64,000 nt of DNA from Paratinospora sagittata (lineage: Eukaryota; Streptophyta; Magnoliopsida; Ranunculales; Menispermaceae): positions 3,286,001 to 3,350,000 of the forward strand of contig JAYMFD010001271.1 in assembly GCA_035771175.1 (NCBI GenBank). Direction: 5' to 3'. Below are positions 24,213-36,289 of the stretch, piece after piece (the first letter of the stretch is position 1; each line of letters begins with the position of its first letter). The notes beneath the pieces are model-generated. The model ran no database searches and had not been told where the DNA came from. It saw only the letters and a program-made list of their open reading frames with translations. The translations under genes and the position numbers were made by a program.

Positions 24213-27200
24213 CAATAGCTATCAAAGATTACAAAGATCAAGCTTTAAGAATGAATACATATCTCAATGCTAATGCGTTAGTTTGATCTTAGGTGTGTAG
24301 GGTAACCTCTCGCTCAATCTCAGCACGAAAACTCTCCAAATTGCAAAGTCTTAAAAATCACTTTGATTTAGTATTTGATTTTGACAAAATATTTTCTGAA
24401 AGGTTTTAATCTTAATTTCAATGAGTTTCGAGACTACGGAATGGTTCTTAAGTGTTAAAATATTAATTTTTCCAAAATCGGGCTATCCAGCACATTGCCA
24501 AAAATTTTCAAAAGGCAATAGCGCACTATCAGTGTTGATAGCACGCTGATATGGTTGAATAATCAAAAATACATTTTTCTTGAAAATTGCCTACTGCGCG
24601 CTATCCCTTCTGATAACTCGGTAAAGAGCAGTTGTCGTGATCTTTCGATTTTTAGTAAAATGGGCAATAGCATCCTATAGGCCTTGATTGCACACTATCG
24701 AAAAGTCCAAGAAAATGGAGCTCTCTGGTTTGTGTATATCGAGCTGCAATAGTCCGCTATTCGTCATTAGAGAGCATGATACATAACCCAATAGCATGCT
24801 ATAGACGTTAGAGTTAGAAATCTCACAATTCTAATGAGAAAAACTTGGGCCCTTTCCCTTGCTCGATTTTCCTATTCCAGTCACAATTTTGACTAGGAAT
24901 CATAGCTGAAACATTCTCCCCTAACACCTGGATGATTCCCAGTGTGTCGTACGGGCAAAACAACTTTATATTAAACAACGTTTTGAATTCAAATCATTTC
25001 GTACTCTCTTACTCTTTAACCTGCAACTGCTAATTTAATAAAAACACTGATTCTCTAATTTTCAAAGATACAACACACACGATTTTGGCAAGTTAGATTG
25101 AGCTTTTGAAAGAGTATTTCAAAAGAAGAAAGTCGTGATTCTTGCATTGCCAATAAGAGCATCGACCTGAATCAAAATTGCAAACAGTCTTGAAGATAAC
25201 CTCATTGTTTACCAAGTTCTTCATTTTATCCCTTTTGTGCTGAGATTTTCAAAAGCTGTCCATTGTTTGAAACTGTATGTATATGAAGTGTTCTCAGTAA
25301 GAGAACACGTCACCTATATTCTTTCTCTGAGTGCTACAACTAATCATCAAGAACACATCAAACAATAGCTCTAATAGTCTTGAAGATAACCTCATTTTAT
25401 CCCATTTGTGCGGAGATTTTCGGAAGCTATCCATTGTTTTAGACTGTAGGTATATGAAGTGTTCTCAGTAAGAGTGTACGTCACCTATATTCTTTGTCTG
25501 AGTGCTACAACTAATCATCAAGAACACATCAAACAATAGCTTTCAAAGTCCACTAAGATCAAGCTCTAAGAACGAAGACATATCTCAATGCTAATGCATT
25601 AGTTTGATCTTACGTGTGTAGGGTAACCTCTCGATCAATCCTAGCACGAAAACTCTCTAAATAGAAAAGTCTTCAAAATCACTTGGATTTAGTATATGAT
25701 TTTGACAAAATATTTTTCGAAAGGTTTTAATCATAATTTCAAGGAGTTTCGAATGATTTAAAAGTGTTTTGAGCCTAAGGAATGGTTCTTAAGTGTTAAA
25801 ATATTAATTTTTCCAAAATCGGGTTGTCCAGCACTTTGCCAAAATTTTTCAAAAGGCAATAGCGTACTATCAGTGTTGATAGCACACTGATAGGGTTCAA
25901 TAATCAAAAATATATTTTTCTTGAAAATTGCCTACAGCGCGCTATCCCTTCTGATAACTCGCTATAGTGCAGTTGTCGTTGTCTTTCGAATTTTAGTAAA
26001 ACGGGCAATAGTGTGCTAAAGGCCTTGATTGCAATGTATCGGAAAGTCTGAAAAACTTTAGCTCTTGGGTTTGTGTACATCGACCTGCAATAGTCCGCTA
26101 TTCGTCATTGGAGAGCACGATACGCAACCCAATAGCATGCTATCCAGGTCAGAGTTAGAAATCTCAAATTTCTAATGAGAAATACGTGGGCCCTTTCCCT
26201 TGCTCGATTTTTCTATTCCTTGCACAGTTTTGACTGGGAATTGTAGCTGAAACATTCTCCACTAACACCTGGATGACTCCCATTGTGTCGCACGATCAAA
26301 ACAACTTTATATTAAACAATGTTTTGAATTCAAATCATTTCCTACTCTCTTGCTCTTTAACCTGCAACTGCGAATTTATTAAAACACTCATTCTGTAATT
26401 TCCAAAGATACAACACACACGATTTTTGCAAGTTAGATTGAGCTTTCCAAAGAGTATTTCAAAAGAAGAAGGTCGTGATTCTTGCATATCTAATAAAAGC
26501 TTCAACATGAATCAAAATTGCAAGCTGTCTTGAAAATAAGCTCATTGTTTAGCAAGTTCTTCTTTTTATTGCATTTGTGCTGAGATTTTCAGAAGCTGTC
26601 CATTGTTTTAAATTGTAGGTATATGAAGTGTTCTCAGTAAGGGAACACGTCACCTATATTCTTTCTCTAAGTGCTACAACTAATCATCAAAAACACATCA
26701 AACAGTAGCTTTCAAAGTCTACAAAGGTCCAGCTCTAAGAACGAAGACTTATCTCAATGCTAATGCATTAGTTTGATCTTAGGTGTGTAGGGTAACCTCT
26801 CGATCAATCTCGGCACGAAAACTCTCTAAATTGCAAAGTCTTCAAAATCACTTGGATTTAGTATTTGATTTCGACAAAATATTTTCCGAAAGGTTTTAAT
26901 CATAATTTCAAGGAGTTTCGAATGATTTAAAAGTGTTTTGAGACTAAGGAATGGTTCTTAAGTGTTAAAATATTAATTTTTCCAAAATCAGCCTATACAG
27001 CACTTTGCCAAAAATTTTCAAAAGGCAATAGCGCACTATCAGTGTTGATAGCACGCTAATAGGGTTGAATAATCAAAAATATATTTTTCTTGAAATTTGC
27101 CTACAACGCGCTATCCCTTATGATAACTCGCTATAAAGCAGTTGCCGTGATCTTTCGTTTTTTAGTAAAATAGGCAATAGCGTGCTATAGGCCTTGATTG

Positions 27201-27870
27201 CACGCTATCGAAAAGTCTGAAAAACTCGAACTCTTGGGTTTGTGTATATCGACCTGCAATAGTCCTCTATCCGTCATTAGAGAGCATGATACACAACCCA
27301 ATAGCATGCTATCCTTGTCAGAGCTAGTAATCTCAAATTTCTATTGAGAAAAACGAGGGCCCTTTCCATTGCTCGATTTTTCTATTCCTTGCACAGTTTT
27401 GACTAGGAATCGTAGCTGAAACATTCTCCCCTAACACCTGGATGATTCCCAGTGTGTCGCACGGGCAAAACAACTTTATATTAAATAATGTTTTGAATTA
27501 AAATCATTTCGTAATCTCTTGCTCTTTAACCTGCAACTGCTTATTTAATAAAACACTCATTTTCTAATTTTCAAAGATACAACACACACGATTTTTGCAA
27601 GTTAGCCTGAGCTTTCCAAAAGGTATTTCAAAAGAAGAAAGTCGTTATTTTTGCATTGCCAATAAAAGCATCGACTTGAATCAAAATTGCAAACTATCTT
27701 GAAGAGAACCTCATTGTTTAGCAATTCTTCATTTCATCCCTTTTGTGCTGAGATTTTCAGAAGCTATCCATCGTTTTAATCTGTACGTATATGAAGTGTT
27801 CTCAGTAAGAGAACACGTCACCTATACTGTTTCTCTGAGTGCTACAACTAATCATCAAGAACACATCAAA
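24213..27870. repeat. Higher-order repeat B, unit U4 (3658 bp: M26 1150 + M27 171 + M28 1169 + M29 1168)
   Basis: Has both full monomers, but the following monomer (M30) is not the 561-bp deleted form, so the repeat ends here. M28 (25534-26702) pairs with M20 and M29 (26703-27870) with M21. ATTAAATAATG at 27480 lies 6101 bp from its partner at 21379, which is 4218 + 1882 within 1 bp. Confidence 0.93.
25363..25533. repeat. Mini-monomer M27 (171 bp)
   Basis: Fourth copy of the mini-monomer; the broken hairpin right arm GAGTGTAC is at 25472. Confidence 0.92.
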
Positions 27871-30174
27871 CAATATCTTTCAAAGTCAACAAAGATCAAG
27901 CTCTAAGAACGAAGACTTATCTCAATGCTAATGCATTAGTTTGATCTTAGGTGTGTAGGGTGACCTCTCGATCAATCTCAGCATCAAAACTCTCTAAATT
28001 GCAAAGTCTTCAAAATCACTTGGATTTAGTATTTGATTTTGACAAAATATTTTCCGAAAGGTTTTAGTCATAAGTTCAATGAGTTTTGAATGATTTAAAT
28101 GTGTTTTGAGACAAAGGAATGGTTCTTAAGTGTTAAAATATAATTTTTTCCAAAATCGGGCTATCCAGCACTTTGGCAAAAAATTTTAAAAAGCAATAGC
28201 GCACTATCAGTGTTGATAGCACGCTGATAGGGTTGAATAATCAAAAATATATTTTTCTTCAAAATTGCCTGAGGCGCGCTATCCCTTCTGATAATTCGCT
28301 AGAGAGTAGTTGCCGTGATCTTTCGATTTTTAGTAAAATGGGTAATAGCGTGCTATAGGCCTTGATTACATGCTATCGAAAAGTCTGAAAAACTCGAGCC
28401 CTTGGGTTTGTGTATATCGACCTGCCATAGTCGGATATCCGTCATTAGAGAGAGCATGATGCACAACCCAATAGCTTGCTATCCATGTCAGAGTTAGAAA
28501 TCTCAAATTTCTAATGAGAAAAATGTGGGCCCTTTCCCTTGCTCGATTTTTCTATTCCTTGCACAGTTTTGACTGGGAATCGTGGCTGAAACATTCTCTA
28601 CTAACACCTGGATGATTCCTATTGTGTCGCACGATCAAAACAACTTTGTATTAAACAATGTTTTGGATTGAAATCATTTCCTATACTCTTGCTCTTCCAC
28701 CTGCAACTGCTAATTTAATAAAACACTCATTCTCTAATTTTCAAAGATACAACACACACGATTTTTGCAAGTTAGACTGAGCTTTCCAAAGAGTATTTCA
28801 AAAGAAGAAAGTCGTGATTCTTGCATTGCAAATAAAAGCTTCGACCTGAATCAAAATTGCAAAGTTTCTTGAAGATAACCTCATTTTATCCCTTTTATGC
28901 TGAGATTTTTAGAAGCTATCCATTGTTTTAAACTGTAGGTATATGAAGTGTTCTCAATAAGAGAACACGTCACCTATATTCTTTCTCTGAGTGCTACAAT
29001 TAATCATCAAGAACAAAATCAAACAATAGCTTTCAAAGTCTACAAAGATCAAGCTCTAAGAACGAAGACATATCTCAATGCTAATGCATTAGTTTGATTT
29101 TAGGTGTGTAGGGTAACCTCTCGATCAATCTTAGCACGAAAACTCTCTAAATTGCAAAGTCTTCAAAATCACATAGATTTAGTATTCGATTTTGACAAAA
29201 ATATTTTTCGAAAGGTTTTAATCATAATATCAATGAGTTTTGAATGATTTAAAAGTGTTTTGAGACAATAAAATGGTTGTTATGTGTTAAAATATTAATT
29301 TTCCCAAAATCGGGCTATCTAGCACTTTGCCAAAATTTTTCAAAAGGTAATAGCGCACTATCAGTGTTGATAGCACGCTGATAGGGTTGAACAATCAAAA
29401 ATATATTTTTCTTGAAAATTGCCAACAACGCGCTATCCCTTTTGATAACTCAATATAGAGTAGTTGCTGTGATCTTTCGATTTGTAGTAAAATGGGCAAT
29501 AGCGTGCTATAGGCCTTGATTGCACGCTATCGGAAAGTCCAAAAAACTCGAGCTCTCGAGTTTGTGCATATCGACCTGCAATAGTCTGCTATTCGTTATT
29601 GGAGAGCATGATACACAAGCCAATAGCATGCTATAGACGTTAGAGTTAGAAATCTCACAATTCTAACAAGAAAAACTTGGGCCCTTTCGCTTGCTCCATT
29701 TTTCTATTCCTTGCACAATTTTGACTGGGAATCGTAGCTGAAACATTCTCCACTAACACTTGGATGATGCCCATTGTGTCGCCCACGCAAAACAACTTTA
29801 GACTAAATAATGTTTTGAATTCAAATCATTTCCTACTCTCTTGCTCTTTAACCTGCAACTGCTAATTTAATAAAACACTCATTTTCTAATTTTCAAAGAT
29901 ACAACACACACGATTTTTGAAAGTTAGACTGAGCTTTCCAAATAGTATTCCAAAAGAAGAAAGTCGTGATTCTTGCATAGCCAATAAAAGCTTCGACCTG
30001 AATCAAAATTGCAAACTATCTTGGAGATAATCTCATTTTGTCCCTTTTGTGCTGAGATTTTCAGAAGCGATCCATTGTTTTAAACTGTAGGTATATGAAG
30101 TGTTCTCAGTAAGAGAACACGTCACCTATATTCTTCCTCTGAGTGCTACAACTAATCATCAAGAACACATCAAA
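27871..30174. repeat. Satellite monomers M30 (1153 bp) and M31 (1151 bp)
   Basis: The boundary is at 29024. The first about 90 bp of M30 still matches the 5' end of M17/M22 (CAATATCTTTCAAAG, GACTTATCTC), then the text leaves the higher-order pattern. Both monomers lack the 19-bp TTTAGCAAGTTCTTCATT segment and start the 19-bp-deleted block that continues to 35123. Confidence 0.9.
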
Positions 30175-30595
30175 CAATAGCTATAATAGTCTACAAAGAT
30201 CTAGCTCTAGGGACGAAGAGATATCTCAATGCTAATGCATTAGTTTGATCTTAGGTGTGTAGGGTAACCTCTCGATCAATCTCAGCATTAAAACTCTCTA
30301 AATTACAAATTCTTCAAAGATACAACACACACGATTTTTGCAAGTTAGACTGAGCTTTCCAAAGCGTATTTCAAAAGAAGAAAGTCGTGATTCTTGCATT
30401 GCTAATAAAAGCTTCGACCAGAATCAAAATTGCAAACTGTCTTGAAGATAACCTCATTTTATCCCTTTTGGGCAGAGATTTTCAGAAGCTATCCATTGTT
30501 TTAAACTGTTGGTATATGAAGTGTTCTCAGAAAGAGAACACATCACCTATATGCTTTCTCTAAGTGCTACAACTAATCATCAAGAACAAATCAAA
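30175..30595. repeat. Deleted monomer M32 (421 bp)
   Basis: About 135 bp of 5' text runs to AAATTACAAATTCTTCAAA and then continues as GATACAACACACACG from the 3' third, losing about 730 bp. The parent sites share TTCAAA at the junction (about 30310-30317). This is independent of the 561-bp deletion. Confidence 0.92.
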
Positions 30596-32888
30596 AAATA
30601 GCTTTCAAAGTCTATAAAGTTCAAGCTCTAAGAACGAAGACATATCTGAATGCTAATGCATTAGTTTGATCTTAGGTGTGTAGGGTAACCTCTTGATCAA
30701 TCTCACCATGAAAACTCTCTAAATTGCAAAGTCTTCAAAATCTCTTGGATTTAGTATTTGATTTTGACAAAATATTTTCCGAAAGGTTTTAATCATAATT
30801 TCAACGAGTTTTGAATGATTTAAAAGTGTTTTGAGACAATGAAATGGTTCTTAAGTGTTAAAATATTAATTTTTCCAAAATCGGGCAATTCAGAACTTTG
30901 CCAACATTTTTCGAAAGGCAATAGCTCACTATCAGTGTTGATAGCACGCTGATAGGGTTGAATAATCAAAAATCTATTTTTTCTTGAAGATTGCCTACAA
31001 CGCACTATCCCTTTTGATAACTCGCGACAGAGCAGTTGTCGTGATCTTTCAATTTTTAGTAAAATGGGCAATAGCGTGCTATAGGCCTTGATTGCACGCT
31101 ATCGGAAAGTCCAAAAAATTTGAGCTCCCGGGTTTGGGTATATCGGCCTACAATAGTCCGCTATTTGTCATTAGAGGGCATAATAGACAACCCAATTGCA
31201 TGCTATAAACGTTGGAGTTAGAAATCACACAGTTCTAACGAGGAAAACTTGGGCCCTTTCCGTTACTCAATTTTTCTATTCCTTGCACAGTTTTGACTGG
31301 GAATCATAGCTGAAACATTCTCCACTAACACCTGGTTGATTTTCGTTGTGTCGCACGATCAAAACAACTTTATATTAAAACATGTTTTGAATTCAAATCA
31401 TTTCCTACTCTCTTGCTCTTTAACCTGCAACTGCAAATTTAATAAAACATTCATTTTCTAATTTTCAAAGATACAACACACGATTTTTGCAAGTTAGACT
31501 GAGCTTTCCAAAGTGTATTTCAAAAGAAGAAAGTCATGATTCTTGCATTGCCAATAAAAGCTTCGACCTAAATCAAAATTGGAAACTGTCTTGAAGATAA
31601 CCTCATTTTAACCCTTTTGTGTTGAGATTTTAAGAAGCTATCCATTGTTTTAAACTTAAGGTATATGAAGTGTTCTCAGTAAGAGAACACGTCACCTATA
31701 TTCTTTCTCTGAGGGCTACAACTAATCATCAAGAACACATCAAACAATAGCTTTCAAAGTCTACAAAGAACAAACTCTAAGAACGAAGACATATCTCAAT
31801 GCTAATGCATTAGTTTGATCTTAGGTGTGTACGGTAACCTCTCGATCAATCTCAGCACGAAAACTCTTTAAATTGCAAAGTCTTTGAAATCACTTGAATT
31901 TAGTATTTGATTTTGACAAAATATTTCCCGAAAGGTTTTAATCATAATTTCAATGAGTTTTGAATGATTAAAAAGTGTTTTGAGACAATGGAATGGTTCT
32001 TAAGTGTTAAAATATTAATTTTTCCAAAAATCGGGCGATCCAACACTTTGCCAAAAATTTTCAAAAGGCAATAGCGCTCTATCAGTGTTGATAGCACGCT
32101 GATAGGGTTGAATAATCAAAAATCTATTTTATCTTGAAAATTACGCGCTATCCCTTTTGATAACTCGCTATAGAGCAGTTGCAGTGATCTTTCGATTTTT
32201 AGTAAAATGGGCAATAGCGTGCTATAGGCATTGATTGCATGCTATCGGAAAGTACGAAAAACTCAAGCTCTCAGGTTTGTGTATATCGAGCTGCAATAGT
32301 CCGCTATCCGTGATTAGAGAGCATGATACACAACCCAATAGCATGCTATAGACGTTAGAGTTAGAAATCTCACAATTCTAACGAGAAAAACTTGGGCCTT
32401 TCCCTTGCTCAATTTTTTTATTCCTTGCACAGTTTTGACTGGGAATCGTAGCTGAAACATTCTCCACTAACACCTGGATGATTCCCGTTGTGTCGCACGA
32501 TCGAAACAACTTTAGACTAAACAATATTTTGAATTCAAATCATTTCCTACTCTCTTGCTCTTTAACCTGCAACTGCTAATTTAATAAAACACTCATTTTC
32601 TAATTTTCAAAGATACAACACACACGATTTTTGCAAGTTAGACTGAGCTTTCCAAAGAGTTTTTCAAAAGAAGAAAGTCGTGATTCTTGCATTGCCAATA
32701 AAAGCTTCGACCTGAATCAAAATTGCAAACTGCCTTGGAGATAACCTCATTTTGTCCCTTTTGTGCTGAGATTTTCGGAAGCTATCAATTGTTTTAAACG
32801 GTAGGTATATGAAGTGTTCTCGGTAAGAGAACGCGTCACCTATATTCTTTCTCTGAGTGCTACAACTAATCATCAAGATCAAATCAAA
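30596..32888. repeat. Satellite monomers M33 (1149 bp) and M34 (1144 bp)
   Basis: The boundary is at 31745. Both have the 19-bp deletion after AACCTCAT. M34 has lost a further stretch in the core (TTACGCGCTATCCC near 32141, no GCCTACAGC). M33 starts with an A-run variant of the phase block (TCAAAAAATAGC). Confidence 0.9.
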
Positions 32889-33972
32889 TAATAGCTTCCA
32901 AAGTCTACAAAGATCAAGCTCTAAGAACGAAGACGTATCTCAATGCGAATGCATTAGTTTGATCTTAGGTGTGTAGGGTAACCTCTCGATCAATCTCAGC
33001 ACAAAAACTCTCTAAATTGTAAAGTCTTGAAAATCACTTGGATTCAGTATTTGATGTCAACAAAATATTTTCTGAAAGTTTTTAATAATGATTTCAACGA
33101 GTTTTGAACGATTTAAAAGTGTTTTGAGACAATGGAATGGTTTTTAAGTGTTAAAATATTAATTTTTCCAATATCAGGCTATCTAGCACTTTGCCAAAAA
33201 ATTTTGAAAGGCAATAGCGCACTATCAGTGTTGATAGCACGCTGATAGGGTTGAATAATCAAAAATCTATTTTTTCTTGAAAATTAGGCGCTATCCCTTT
33301 TGAAAACTCGCTATAGAGCAGTTGCCGTGATCTTTCGATTTTTAGTAAAATGGGCAATTGCGTGCTATAGGCCTTGATTGCATGCTATCGGAAAGTACGA
33401 AAAACTCAAGCTCTCGGGTTTGTGTATATCGAGCTGCAATAGTCCGTTATCCGTCATTAGAGAGCATGATACACAACCCAATAGCATGCTATAGACGTTA
33501 GAGTTAGAAATCTCGCTATTCTAACGAGAAAAACTTGGGCTTTTCCCTTGCTCAATTTTTTTATTCCTTGCACAGTTTTGACTGGGAATCGTAGCTGAAA
33601 CATTCTCCACTAACACCTGGATGATTCCCGTTGTGTCGCACGATCAAAACACTCATTTTTTAATTTAATAAAACACTCATTTTTTAATTTTCAAAGATAC
33701 AACACACACGATTTTTGCAAGTTAGACTGAGCTTTCCAAAGAGTTTTTCAAAAGAAGAAAGTCGTGATTCTTGCATTGCCAATAAAAGCTTCGATCTGAA
33801 TCAAAATTGCAAACTGTCTTGAAGATAACCTCATTTTATCCCTTTTGTGCTAAGATTTTCAGAAGCTATCCACTGTTTTAAACTGTAGGTATATGAAGAG
33901 TTCTCAGTAAGAGAACACTTCACCTATATTCTTTCTCTGAGTGCTACAACTAATCATCAAGAACACATCAAA
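32889..33972. repeat. Satellite monomer M35 (1084 bp), with local deletion and duplication
   Basis: After CGCACGATCAAAACACTCATTT (about 33640) the segment from AACAACTTTATATT through CTGCAACTGC is missing. ACTCATTTTTTAATTT then appears twice in about 30 bp. It shares the shortened AAAATTAGGCGCTATCCC box with M34, and the 19-bp deletion with the block. Confidence 0.88.
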
Positions 33973-36289
33973 CAATAGCTATAATATTCTACAAAGATCT
34001 AGCTCTAAGGACGATGACATATCTCAATGCTAATGCATTACTTTGATTTTAGTTGTGTAGGGTAGCGTCTCCATCAATCTCAGCACGAAAACTCTCCAAA
34101 TTGCAAAAACTTCAAAATCACTTGGATTTAGTATTTGATTTTGAAAAAATATTTTTCGAAAGGTTTTAATCATAATTTCAATTAGTTTTGAATGATTTAA
34201 AAGTGTTTTGAGACAATGGATTGGTTCTTAAGTGTTAAAATATTAATTTTTCCAAAATCGGGCCATCCAACACTTTGCCAAAATTTTTCAAAAGGCAATA
34301 GCGCACTATCAGTGTTTATAGCACGCTGATAGGGTGGAATAATCAAAAATCTATTTTTTTCTTGAAAATTGCCTACAACGCGCTATCCCTTTTGATAACT
34401 CGCTATAGAGCAGTTGCCGTGATCTTTCGATTTCTAGTAAAATGGGCAATTGCGTGCTATACGCCTTGATTGCATGCTATCGGAAAGTCCGAAAAACTCG
34501 AGCTCTTGAGTTTGTGTATATCGACCTGCAATAGTCCGCTATCCGTCATTAGAGAGTATGATACACAACCCAATAGCATGTTATAGACGTTAGAGTTAGA
34601 AATCTCAAAATTCTAACTAGAAAAACTTGGGCCTTTCCCTTGCTCGATTTTTCTATTCCTTGCAAAGTTTTTACCGAGAATCGTAGCTGAAACATTCTCC
34701 ACTAACACCTGGATGATTCCCGTTGTGTCGCACGCGCAAAACAACTTTAGACTAAACAATGTTTTATACTCAAATCATTTCCTACTGTCTTGCTCTTTAA
34801 CCTGCAACTGCTAATTTAATAAAACCCTCATTTTCTAATTTTCAAAGATACAACACACACGATATTTGTAACTTAGACTGAGCTTTCCAAAGAGTATTTC
34901 AAAAGAAGAAAGTCGTGATTCATGCATTGCCAATAAAAGCTTCGACCTGAATCAAAATTGCAAACTGTCTTGAAGATAACCGCATTTTATCCCTTTTGTG
35001 CTGAGATTTTCAGAAGCTATCCATTGTTTTAAACTGTAGGTATATGAAGTGTTCTCAGTAAGAGAACACGTCACCTATATTCTTTCTCTGAGTGCTACAA
35101 CTAATCATCAAGACCACATCAAACAATAGCTATAATATTCTACAAAGATCTAGCTCTAAGGAAGAAGACATATCTCAATGCTAATGCATTAGTTTGATCT
35201 TAGTTGTGTAGGGTAGCGTCTCGATCAATCTCAGCACGAAAACTCTCTAAATTGCAAAAACTTCAAAATTACTTGGATTTAGTATTTGATTTTGACAAAA
35301 TATTTTCCGAAAGGTTTTAATCATAATTTCAATTAGTTTTGAATGATTTAAAAGTGTTTTGAGACAATGGATTGGTTCTTAAGTGTTAAAATATTAATTT
35401 TTCCAAAATGGACCATCCAACACTTTGCCAATAATTTTCAAAAGGCAATAGCGCACTATAAGTATTGATAGCACGCTGATAAGGTTGAATAATCAAAAAT
35501 ATATTCTTCTTCAAAATTGCCTACAGCGCGCTATCGCTTATGATAACTCGCTATAGAGCAGTTGTCGTGATCTTTCAATTTTTAGAAAAATGGTCAATAG
35601 TGTGCTATGGCCCTTGATTGCACGTTATCAGAAAGTCTGAAAAACTCAAGCTCTTTGGTTTGTGTATATCGACCTGCAATAGTCCGCTATCCGTCATTAT
35701 AGAGCATGATACACAACCCAATAGCATGCTATCCATGTCAGAGTTAGAAATCTCTAATTTCTAATGAGAAAAATGTGGGCCTTTCCCTTACTCGATTTTT
35801 CTATTACTTGCATAGTTTTGACTGGGAATCGTAGCTGAAACATTCTCCACTAACACCTGGATGATTCCCATTGTGTCGCACGATCAAAACAACTTTAGAT
35901 TAAACAATGTTTTCAATTCAAATCATTTCCTACTCTCTTGCTCTTTAACATGCAACTGCTAATTTAATAAAACACTCCTTCTCTAATTTTTAAAGATACA
36001 AACACACGATTTTTGCAAGTTAGACTGAGCTTTCTAAAGATTATTTCAAAAGAAGAAAGTCATGAATCTTGCATTCCCAATAAAAGCTTCGACATGAATA
36101 AAAATTGCAAACCGTCTTGAGGATAACCTCATTGTTTAGCATGTTCTTCATTTTATCCCTTTTGTGCTGAAATTTTCAGAACCTATCCTTTGTTTAAAAC
36201 TGTAGGTATATGAAGTGTTCTTAGTAAGAGAACACATTACCTATATTCTTTCTCTCAGTGCTACAACTAATCATCAAGAACACATTAAA
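33973..36289. repeat. Satellite monomers M36 (1151 bp) and M37 (1166 bp)
   Basis: The boundary is at 35124. M36 is the last monomer with the 19-bp deletion; M37 again has CTCATTGTTTAGCATG. Both share TTAGTTGTGTAGGGTAGCGTC and GCAAAAACTTC in their 5' parts, so the subfamily change falls inside M37. Confidence 0.9.
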
